Below are positions 35,801 to 47,800 of a stretch of 64,000 nucleotides of DNA, one piece after another; the stretch's first letter is position 1, and each line of letters starts with the position of its first letter. The DNA is from Ovis canadensis (lineage: Eukaryota; Chordata; Mammalia; Artiodactyla; Bovidae), in contig NC_091251.1 in NCBI RefSeq assembly GCF_042477335.2, positions 33,930,501 to 33,994,500 of the forward strand. The letters run 5' to 3'. A model generated the notes under the pieces. The model ran no database searches, was not told the DNA's origin, and saw nothing but the letters and a program-made list of their open reading frames with translations. The position numbers were made by a program, and so were the translations under genes.

Positions 35801-38800
35801 TAAGACTGGGCTCAGCCAAATAAATAAATTTAGCTCAGCTGGTAAAGAATCCACCTGCAATGTGGGAGACCCTGGTTTGATTCCTGGGTTGGGAAGATCT
35901 GCTGGAGAAGGGATAGGCTACCCATTCCAGTATTCTTGGGCTTCCCTGGTGACTCAGCTGGTAAAGAATTTGCCTGTAATGCAGGAGACCAGGGTTCGAA
36001 CCCTGGGTTGGTAAGATCCCCTAGAGAAGGGAGTGGTTACCCACTCCAGTATTCTGGCAAGGAGAATCCCATGGACTGTGTAGTCCATGGGGTTGCAAAG
36101 GGTCGAACACAACTGAGCGACTTTCACTTTCATATAAAAAAAAAATTGGTAAATTCACTATCTCTCTTAGGTACTCATAATTTATTAGTTTCCTTTATCT
36201 ATCTTTGGTGAAATTGACTCCCTTGTTCCTTAATATCTACAGGTCTTAGCTGTTGTTTTTGTTGTTGTTGTTTTTTGGCCATGCCATGTGGCATGTTAGA
36301 CCGTAGTTCCCCCTGCGGTATAAGCTCAGAATCTTAACCAACAGACCACCAGGGAATTCCCATAATTTTGAATTATATCTTAAGGTAATCATATAGTTGA
36401 AAAATGTAAATTTCTCCTTTCCAAGTATTCAGCTAAAAAATATGAGAAGACAGAATTAAAATATCAGCATCTTGCAACTCAGTGAACTAATGGATCAATG
36501 TAAAGTTCATCAACTTCTACCATCACACAAAATGAGAGACAGAAAATCATTACATACCTCTTGGCAGAACACAGCACTGTTGTAAGTAGTCTTGTCTCAT
36601 CCCCTCCCCTCAACTTAAATGATTCTGATTAAGCCTACATAACTATTAGCTTAGAGAAAATATAGAGGATAAACAAGTGCATTAAATGACTCCAGGCAGA
36701 TACAATGTGCAAAATCCATGCTATGAACAGCCTTACAGCACAAAAGACCATTAACGTTAAGAGACAAAAAATCAACTCAGTTATATAGAATTTATTGAAA
36801 CCAATTAAAAGTTTTAAAATAATTATAAGACACTGAGGTAAACTTCCAAACTCATTCTATGAGGCCACAATCACCCTAATACCAAAACCTGACAAAGATG
36901 CCACAAAAAAAGAAAACTACACGCCAATATCACTGATGAACATAGAGGCAAAAATCCTTAACAAAATTCTAGCAAACAGAATCCAACAACATATTAAAAA
37001 GATCATACATCATGACCAGGTGGGCTTTATCCCAGGGATGCAAGGATTCTTCAATATCCACAAATCAATCAATGTAATACACCACACTAACAAACTGAAA
37101 AATAAAAACCATATGGTTATCTCAATAGATGCAGAGAAAGCCTTTGACAAAATTCAACATCCATTTATGATAAAAACTCTCCAGAAAGCAGGAATAGAAG
37201 GAACACACTTCAACATAATAAAAGCTATCTATGACAAACCCACAGCAAACATTATCCTCAATGGTGAAAAATTGAAAGCATTTCCCCTAAAGTAAAAAAC
37301 AAGACAAGGGTGCCCACTCTCATCACTACTATTCAACATAGTTTTGGAAGTTTTGGCCACAGCAATCAGAGCAGAAAAAGAAATCAAAGGAATCCAAATT
37401 GGAAAAGAAGAAGTAAAACTCTCACTGTTTGCAGATGACATGATCCTCTACATAGAAAACCCTAAAGACTCGACCAGAAAAGTACTAGAGCTAATCAATG
37501 AATATAGTAAAGTTGCAGGATATAAAATCAACACACAGAAATCCCTTGTATTCCTATACACTAACAATGAGAAAACAGAAAGAGAAATTAAGGAAACAAT
37601 TCCATTCACCATTTCAATGAAAAGAAAAAAATACTTAGGAATATATCTACCTAAATAAACAAAAGACCTATATATAGAAAACTATAAAACATTGGTGAAA
37701 GAAATCAAAGAGGACACAAATAGATGGAGAAATATAACATGTTCATGGATTGGAAGAATCAATATAGTGAAAATGAGTATACTACCCAAAGCAATCTATA
37801 GATTCAATGTAATCCCTATCAAGCTACCAATGCTATTTTTCAGAAAACTAGAACAAATAATTTCACAATTTGTATGGAAATACAAAAAACCTCGAATAGC
37901 CACAGCAATCTTGAGAAAGAAGAATAGAACTGGAGGAATCAACCTGCCTGACTTCAGTCTCTACTACAAAGCCATAGTCATCAAGACAGTACGGTACTGG
38001 CACAAAGATAGAAATATAGATCAATGGAAAAGAGAAAGCCCAAAGATAAATCCACGCACCTATGGACACCTTATCTTTGACAAAGGAGGCAAGAATATAC
38101 AATGGAGAAAAGACAATCTCTTTAACAAGTGGTGCTGAGAAAACTGGTCAACCATTTGTAAAAGAATGAAACTAGATCACTTTCTAATACCATACACAAA
38201 AATAAACTCAAAATGGATTAAAGATCTAAACGTAACACCAGAAACTATAAAACTCCCAGAGGAAAACATAGGCAAAACACTCTCCGACATAAACCACAGC
38301 AAGATCCTCTATGATCCACCTCCCAGAATATTGGAAATAAAAGCAAAAATAAACAGATGGGACCTAATTAAAATTAAAAGCTTCTGCACAACAGAGGAAA
38401 CTATAAGCAAGGTGAAAAGACAGCCTTCAGAATGGGAGAAAATACTAGCAAATGAAGCAATGGACAAATAATTAATCTCAGAAATATACAAGCAACTCCT
38501 GCAGCTCAATTCCAGAAAAATAAACGACCCAATCAAAAAGTGGGCAAAAGAACTGAACAGACATTTCTCCAAAGAAGACATACAAATGGCTAACAAACAT
38601 ATGAAAAGATGTTCAACTTAACTCATTATCAGAGAAATGCAAATCAAAACCACAATGAGGTACCATTTCACACCAGTCAGAATGGCTGCTATCAAGTCTA
38701 CAAGCAATCAATGCTGGAGAGGGTGTGGAGAAAAGGGAACCCTCTTACACTGTTGGTGGGAATGCAAACTAGTTCAGCCACTATGGAGAACAGTGTGGAT

Positions 38801-41800
38801 TCCTTAAAAAACTGGAAAGAGAACTGCCATATGACCCAGCAATCCCACTGCTGGGCATACACACCAAGGAAATCAGAATTGAAAAAGACACGTGTACCCC
38901 AATGTTCACTGCAGCACTGTTTATAATAGCCAGGACATGGAAGCAACCTAGATGTCCAATCAGCAGACGAATGGATAAGAAAGCTGTGGTACATATACAC
39001 AATGGAGTATTACTCAGCCATTAAAAAGAATACATTTGAATCAGTTCTAATGAGGTGGATGAAACTGGAGCCTATTATACAGAGTGAAATAAGCCAGAAA
39101 GAAAAAAACTAATACAGTATACTAACACATATATATGGAATTTAGAAAGATGGTAACGATAACCCTATATGCAAGACAGCAAAAGAGACACAGATGTATA
39201 GAACAGTCTTTTGGACTCTGCGGGAGAGGGCAAGGGTGGGATAATTTGGGAGAATGGCATTAAAACATGTATATTATATGTGAAACAAATCGCCAGTCCA
39301 GGTTTGATGCATGATACAGGGTCCTCGGGGCTGGTGCACTGGGATGACCCAGAGGGATGGGATGGGGAGATGGGAGGGGGGTTCAGGATGGGGAACACAT
39401 GTACACCGGTGGCAGATTCATGTCAATGTATGGCAAAACCAATACAATATTATAAAGTAAAAAATAAATAAATAAAACTGAAAAAAATAATGAGACACTG
39501 AGGAAACTGAATATTAACTGATTAATGGATAATATTAAGGAATTATTTTATCATGATGTGGTTATATTTAAGAAAAGAGTACCTATCTTTTAGAGACAAG
39601 CTCTGAGATATTTACAAATTGAAATGATATGATATCTGATTTTGGCTTCAAAATAATCTAGATGGGGTGGTCCAGAAAAAGGAAGACTGGCCATGAGCTA
39701 AGAATTGGTGAAGCAGGGTGATGGATACAAGGAATAGGAAATACTAAGAGGGATAATATGAACCCTTGTACTTTTGTAGCTCCTCACCATATTGTACAAG
39801 AGACATTCAGAAGTATGAATCAGTAACTAAAACAAAAGGTGATATGAAAAACAGAAGTATGTATAAAGCATAGAAACAATAATTAAGAGGTGATTTTAGT
39901 GTGGAAGTCAAGCGTTCCAGGCACAGAGATACAAAACTGTTATACACAACATAGTGTATAAAAGAACTGCAAAGAACTAAACCTACCCTATAGGTTAGGT
40001 AATAAATAACCTACATAAGAACTTATGTGGTACGTAAAATGTGAAGTGGTAGCTGTGGATGACATTGGAGAGAGAAGATTTGGAGGAACCAGATCTTAAG
40101 GGAACTAGGTGTCACTCTGAAGAGTTGGAAACAGGTGATAGGAAACCATCAAAGGGTTTTGAAAAGGCAGTTACATGTTCAGATTTGTAACTGCAAGAGT
40201 AATTATGATGCTCAAAGAGATTTGTGCAAAAAATTTTGTTTTTCTAAATGCTTCCTTATCAAAAGCAGGGGACTTCCCTGGTGGTCAAGTGGTTAAGACT
40301 CCATGCTTCCACTTTAAGGGGCATGAGTTCCATCCCTGGTTGATGAACTAAGATTCCACATGCTGTGCAGCGCAGTCAGAAACTTTTGGGTTGAACAGTA
40401 TGTAATCAAAGCAATATTATCTCTTACATTGGGGCTTAAGTTCTTCAACTTGCTCAGTAGTGACAAAGAACTCAACTATACTGTTTCCAAAGTTTTATAA
40501 ATAATCTTCAATTAAACAATACCTTTCTTCAAAGGCATCATTGATTATCTCAGTTGTTCGATGTTTAAATTCAAGTGAGGGATGGAAAACTGGTCTGGTC
40601 TATTGATGAGATCGGGTCTTGATTTTATTCAAACGACTTGTATGGTAGTTATTTATGTATGTTAGCAAAACATATGACTTCAATGTCAGGCAACTATTGA
40701 TCAGATCTTTTTTGTATAGTTCTTTTGTGTACTGTTGCCACCTCCTTTTAACATCTGTTTCTGTTGGGTCCATACCATTTCTGTCCTTTATTGTGCCCAT
40801 GTTTGCATGAAATGTTCCCTTGGTATCTCTAGTTTTCTTGAAGAGATCTCTAGTCTTTCCTGTTCTATTGTTTTTCTCTATTTCTTTGCATTGATCACTG
40901 AGGAAGGCTTTCTTACCTCTCCTTGCTATTCTTTGGAACTCTGCATTCAAATGGGTATATCTTTCCTTTTCTCCTTTGCCTTTTGCTAGAATATGGTCGT
41001 GCCCATTTGTTTACAGACTGCCTATGGCTGCTGCTATGCTATAACAGCAGAGTTGAGTAGCTCCAACAGAGACTGCATGGCCTGTAAAGCCTAAATATTT
41101 ACTGACCTTTCAAGACATATTTGTCTATCCAAACATTAAAATAATGTCTTTTTCTGTATTTTCATTTATGCCTTTTGCTCTGAATTTGTCCTTCTTTGTG
41201 AATTTACATCTTTTCCTCTTCTTCTCTCAATATCTTCTCTCTCTTTATTTCCTGCTTTACTGATACCCCATCTTATCTGTTCTTCCTATTTGAATTTACT
41301 TAATGAACATGAGTTTGAGTGAACTCCGGGAGTTGGTGATGGACAGGTAGGCCTGGCGTGCTGCGATTCATGGGGTCACAAAGAGTCGGACACGAATGAG
41401 CGACTGAATTGAACTGAACTGACTGAATGAACATTTATTTTCTTTTTTTTTAAGTAATTTGTATTTAATTTTGACTGTGCTGGGTCTTCCTTGCTGTGCG
41501 GGCTTTTCTCTAGTTGCAGCCAGTGGTGGCTACTCTGTAGGTGCAAAGAGCAGGCTTCAGTAGTTGCGGCTCAGTAGTTGTGGTTCCCAGGCTCTAGAAC
41601 AAAAGCTCAATGGTTGTGGCGCACGGGCTTAGTTGCTCCTCAGCATGTGGGATCTTCCTGGACGAGGGATCGAACCCAAGTCTCCTTCATTGGCAGGCGG
41701 ATTCTTTACCACTGAGCCACCAGGGAAACCCTATTTTATTTCTTAATTTTAGAGTGGAAAGCACCCAACAAAATGGAAGAAAATGTTTGCAAATCATATA

Positions 41801-44800
41801 TCTGGAAAAGGACTTGTACCTAGAATATATAAAGAACTCTTACAACTAATAAACTAATAGTAAAAAGACAATCTTTAAAAAAAATGGGCAAGGGCAAAGT
41901 ATCTGAATAGACATCACTTTAAAGATGACAAATAAATAGCCAATAAATACACAAGAAGATGCTCAACATCATTAATCATCAGTTCAGTCTCTCAGTTGTG
42001 TCCGACTCTTTGCGACTCCATGAATCTCAGCACACCAGGCCTCCCTGTCCATCGCCAACTCCTGGAGTTCACCCAAACTCATGTGCATTGTGTCGGTGAT
42101 GCCATCCACCCATCTCATCCTCTGTTGTCCCCTTCTCCTCCTGCCCCCAATCCCTCCCAGCATCAAAGTCTTTTCCAATGAGTCAACTCGTCGCATGTGG
42201 TGGCCAAAGTACTGGAGTTTCAGCTTTAGCATCATTCCTTCCAAAGAAATCCCAGGGCTGATCTCCTTCAGAATGGACTGGTTGGATCTCTTTGCAGTCC
42301 AAGGGACTCTCAAGAGTCTTCTCCAGCACCACAGTTCAAAAGCATCAATTCTAAATGCAAATCAAAACCACACCAGGGTACAAGTTCATACCACTAAGAT
42401 GATTATAATTTAAAAAGATAGATAAAACAAATATTGATTAGAATATGGAGATAAAAATTCTTACACACTGCTGGTAAAAATGTAAAATAGGCAAGCACTT
42501 GGGAAAACAGTCTGGCAGATTCAAAAGTTAAACACAGAACTACCATTTGACCCAGTGATTTAATTCCTATGTATATATCCAAGAGATATGAATATATATG
42601 TCCACACAAAAACTGTACACATATGTTCATCATGGCATTATTAATAATAATCAAAAGGTGGAAACAACTTAAATGTCCCTTAACTGATGAATGAATACAT
42701 GAAATGTGTATCCATCTATATTATTACTTGGTCATAGAAAGGAATGAAATACTAATGAAGTTCTAATATTTTTACATGGATGAACCTTGAACACATTATG
42801 CTACGAGAAAGCAGAGCAGAATTCAGACAATAACAAATATAAAATGTCAGAGATAAGATTTCCAATGAAAAATAAAGCAGGATAAGTATACTTGAGGCTG
42901 CTACTTGAGATGAGTCAGTAAAAGTCTGACTGAGGAAAGAAAATGCGAGCAAAAGACAATCTAGACATTACTTGGATCAGTTACTCAACTTCACAGATTA
43001 AGAAAACACATTTTCAGACATTGCTGACTTTACCAAACTGGCACTTCACTAAAGTGATGATTAACTGACCTTTTCCATGTATTTTATCTTGATTACTTGA
43101 CCATGTGTAATTGGTCCCATGATTAGGTAGAATTCAGACTACATATAATTTCTCTACTGATCATTAACTAATCCTTCGTTTAGTTATTAACCAAAGCTCT
43201 GCTCTTTCTCTTGTTCATGTGACCTTGTTTACATTTCTGCTTAAGTCTCAGCTGGATTTTATCTCCTCATAATGTTAAATAGTATCTCAAATATGATGGT
43301 TCACCCAAGCAGCTAAAATAGGATGCCGTGAAAGCCCTCATTTCCCCTCCTCCATCTCCAGAGTCAGGACGATGACATCAAAGGGGAGACATCGAAGAAA
43401 AATGAAATCTACTCTCTTCAGCCAAATATGACAGAGGACCATCTTCATGTTTAATAAAAGAATAACTCAAAATAATGAGAAGAATAGAGAAGAAAAATAG
43501 CGATAAAATCTCAAGAAACATGCCCAGATAAGAATCCCATGAGGCCATGAAAAGATCTTGGTGGAGAACTAAAGAGTGAAAGTGAAAAACCGAGATTTTT
43601 ACAATTTGGGAACTCTCTCAAATCTGTCCTCTCTCCTCTTCACCTCCTTCCACAACTCGATTGCTCCTGACAGAGTCAATAGCATGACAACATATTATGC
43701 ATCAGGAAAAGAAAAATATCTTCTAAAGTTCAGACAACTAATTATAAATACTAAATTAAGAATTAAATATATAAGCATTTCTAAGAAAGGTTATTGAAAA
43801 ATAAGAATAGAGAACAAGAAATCTCTTCTTGAACTTAGGTCTATAAGCAAAACTTTGAAAGCCAGGCTGCTTAGTCCACTACAGGGTCAGACCTATATAT
43901 TCAAAGCAAATTTTAGAAGATTCACTAAATCTGCACAGAATGATAATGAAGATGCCTAGAAGCACCCAGATAATCATGATGATGTGATCACTTATCCAGA
44001 GCCAGACATCTTAGAATGTGAAGTCAAGTGGGCCTTAGAAAGCATCACTACAAACAAAGCTAGTGGAGGTGATGAAATTCCAGTTGAGCTGTTTCAAATC
44101 CTGAAAGATGATGCTGTTAAAGTGCTGCACTCAATATGCCAGCACATTTGGAAAACTCAGCAGTGGCCACAGGACTGGAAAAGGTCAGTTTTCATTCCAA
44201 TTCCAAAGAAAGGCAATGCCAAAGAATGCTCAAACTACCGCACAATTGCACTCATCTCACATGCTAGTAAAGTAATGCTCCAAATTCTCCAAGCCAGGCT
44301 TCAGCAATACGTGAACTGTGAACTCCCTCATGGTCAAGCTGGTTTTAGAAAAGGCAGAGGAACCAGAGATCAAATTGCCAACATCCGCTGGATCATCGAA
44401 AAAGCAAGAAAGTTCCAGAAAAACATCTATTTCTGCTTTATTAACTATGCCAAAGCCTTTGACTGTGTGGATCACAATGAACTGTGCAAAATTCTGAAAG
44501 AGATGGGAATACCAGACCACCTGACCTGCCTCTTGAGAAATCTGTATGCAGGTCAGGAAGCAACAGTTAGAACTGGACATGGGACAACAGACTGGTTCCA
44601 AATAGGAAAAGGAGTATGTCAAGGCTGTATGTTGTCACCCTGCTTATTTAACTTATATGTAGAGTACATCATGAGAAACGCTGGACTGGAAGAAACACAA
44701 GCTGGAATCAAGATTGCTGGGAGAAATATCAATAACCTCAGATATGCAGATGACACCACCCTTATGGCAGAAAGTGAAGAGGAGCTAAAAAGCCTCTTGA

Positions 44801-47800
44801 TGAAAGTGAAAGAGGAGAGCGAAAAAGTTGGCTTAAAGCTCAACATTCAGAAAATGAAGATCATAGCATCTGGTCCCATCACTTCATGGGAAATAGATGG
44901 GGAAACAGTAGAAACAGTGTCAGACTTTATTTTTGGGGGCTCCAAAATCACTGCAGATGGTGACTGCAGCTATGAAATTAAAAGATACTTACTCCTTGGA
45001 AGGAAAGTTATGACCAACCTAGATAGTATATTCAAAAGCAGAGACATTACTTTGCCGACTAAGTTCCGTCTAGTCAAGGCTATGATTTTTCCTGTGGTCA
45101 TGTATGGATGTGAGAGTTGGACTGTGAAGAAGACTGAGCGCCGAAGAATTGATGCTTTTGAACTGTGGTGTTGGAGAAGACTCTTGAGAGTCCCTTGGAC
45201 TGCAAGGAGATCCAACCAGTCCATTCTGAAGGAGATCAACCCTGGGATTTCTTTGGAAGGAATGATGCTAAAGCTGAAGCTCCAGTACTTTGGCCACCTC
45301 ACGCGAAGAGTTGAGTCATTGGAAAAGACCCTGATACTGGGAGGGATTGGGGGCAGGTGGAGAAGGGGACGACCCAGGATGAAATGGCTGGATGGCATCA
45401 CGGACTCGATGGACGTGAGTCTGAGTGAACTCCAGGAGATGGTGATAGACAGGGAGGCCTGGCGTGCTGTGATTTATGGGGTCGCAAAGAGTCAGACACG
45501 ACTGAGCGACTGAACGGAACTGAACTGAGAAGCATCTTTATCCTCAAAAATTACTTAATAGAACTAGGAGCTATAAGATTCAGCTACATAGTGGTTTTTA
45601 CAACCTATCACAGATTCTGGGTCAGTAAAAAGTTAATTGTTGAGATTTGTACTATCAGGGAAGAAAGCAAATAGGGCAGCCAATTTCTGCCCATTGTATA
45701 CAAATGTACAAATGCAGTTTAAAGAGAACCTTTAGAAAAGAAATAAGATGCAATTATAACTTGCCTGGAAAATCAGGCTGTCTTCACTGTTATTTCTCAT
45801 ACCTGAGAGATGTGACTAAAATATTGCAAAGCTGTCTCCACAGGGTTTTTGAAGTACATCTTCTCCTGAGGTTTCAGCTATGAAGAGAATAAGACACATC
45901 ACAATGGAATGAAATAAAATACTGGCAAATATGGTTAAAGATGTACCACCCTTTCTAAAGCACCAAATAGAATTTCACTGCGCTAGGTAAGAGTGTGATC
46001 ACTACTGAACCAGGAGATGTTGACCGTATGTCTTAATCCTCCTTACCTCACGCTTCTGTGGCAGTAGCCACAAACCCACAAATAATTCTTCTATCTCTTG
46101 TTTACCTCCTTTTCCCCCTCAATTGTTATCTACGCATTTTGTTTCTTTTTTGGGGCTGCATGGTGTGGCTTGGTGATCTTAAGTTTCCTGACCAAGGATT
46201 GAACCCAGGTCTGCAGTGAAAGAATTGAGTCCTAACCACTGAACCGACACGGAATTCCCCCCAACTTTCAGTTCATACTCACTGTATTCTTTGTATACTT
46301 TCTATATACCAGGAAACAGAATAAGATTGTGACAGAGAAGGAAAAACTTACATTATCAGAAAGAGCCAGATACTTGCAGGCAGTTCCACAAACAGCACAT
46401 TTTTCTAGAGAGGAAAGGGAAAAAAATGTTTGGTTCTCACGGGCGTGAAGTAAGATTCTCCCAAAGTATGTGGTAACAGTCAAGTTGGCTAGCTAATGAA
46501 AAGAGGCTCTTACTGAATTCAGAATGTCATTGTGCTAAAGAAGGACCTCAACTTGAGCACCATGCCAGAAATCAGCGTTTCCAAACTTGTATGTTGATGA
46601 GAAGTAAGGCTTTCACTCTGTACCTCTACCCATCTCCTTTTTAATAAATTCCCAATTTTCTTCTACAAATGAGGGACAGTTGCCTCCCAGCAGTCATTCA
46701 GGGATGTACATTTACTAGAATCTAGAAAGAGTACCAATGATCTCAACTTTATTATTTTTTTATTCCATCTCCCTGACAGTAGGCACACATTGGGTACCTG
46801 AAGAAATTCTCCAATTATTCCTGCCCTCTTTGCACTTTGCTAGTATTCCTGGATATAATTTTGGAGCTCTCCTACCCTTATTGTCTAATTAACTCAACAT
46901 GAAAGATTTGAGAATTAAAATTCCTAATTTTCCTTTGACGCTGAATTTTTAGTAGTGGTGCTGGTTATTGATTAAGATAAATGCCATGTCAGGAGAAAAC
47001 ATCATATGACTATGTGCTTCACTGAGACAAACTGCTCCAAAGTAAGCTGCTGTTAGCATAGTAATAGCTTTGTCACATTAGCAGAGAACTTAAAAGGGTC
47101 ATGAGATTCACACCTCAAAAAAGCTTCTCCAGAGGTGAGCTAACTTGACTCTTTTTCCTTGGGGATAAAGTTTTCTTGGTCTTCCTCCTGTATTATTGCC
47201 AGAATCGGCTAGCACATCCAAACCATCCTTCTATTTAAGAAAAAGACAAAACAAAGAAACTTCCACAGCTCTCCATCACCTGCAGGAGAAAGTTCAGGTT
47301 CTTTAGCCCGGTAGATAGAGCCTTCCATCATCTGGCCACTGCCTACCTCTCTAGCCTCATCTCTCACATTTCTCATCTTATTCTTTTATGTTCTACCAAT
47401 CCCAACCATGTGTACTTTCCTGTACTAAGTTTTATGATGCTATATACCTTTATACATGATGTTCTTTTAAACTAGAATGATCTTCCCTGCCTAATTCACT
47501 TGGCAGATTCCAATTTATTACTCAAAACTTTATCAAAGTGGCACTTCTTCCATGAAATTTTCCCTGATCAAAGCATCCTAAGTCCCTCTTCTGGACCTGC
47601 GTACCCAGAATACATACATACAGAATACATACCTTGTAAGTATTTTAGCACTAAAAAAAAAAAAAAAAAGACATATCTTAAAGTCCCACTTCTAAGATTT
47701 AACAGTTACAAGAACTTGGTCAAATCACCTCTTTGAATCAGCTATTTGTAAAGTGAGTCTACTAATAATTACCTCCTGGGGTTGTGTTAAGGATATATAA

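Larger units (their letters stand above)
33436..45802 (-). other. RNF212B: RNF212B intron 3 (12.4 kb)
   Basis: The longest intron of the gene. 33.4-35.6 kb and 42.9-43.9 kb are unique AT-rich sequence with nothing recognisable. The rest is L1, BovB and SINE insertions listed separately. The phase is 0 on both sides, so no missing exon is required. Confidence 0.85.

Noticed and set aside
36936-38471. Run of + strand frames with reverse-transcriptase motifs as a novel RT system
   Set aside because: They are broken ORF2 pieces of one L1 with an 11-bp target duplication and bovine L1 tail.
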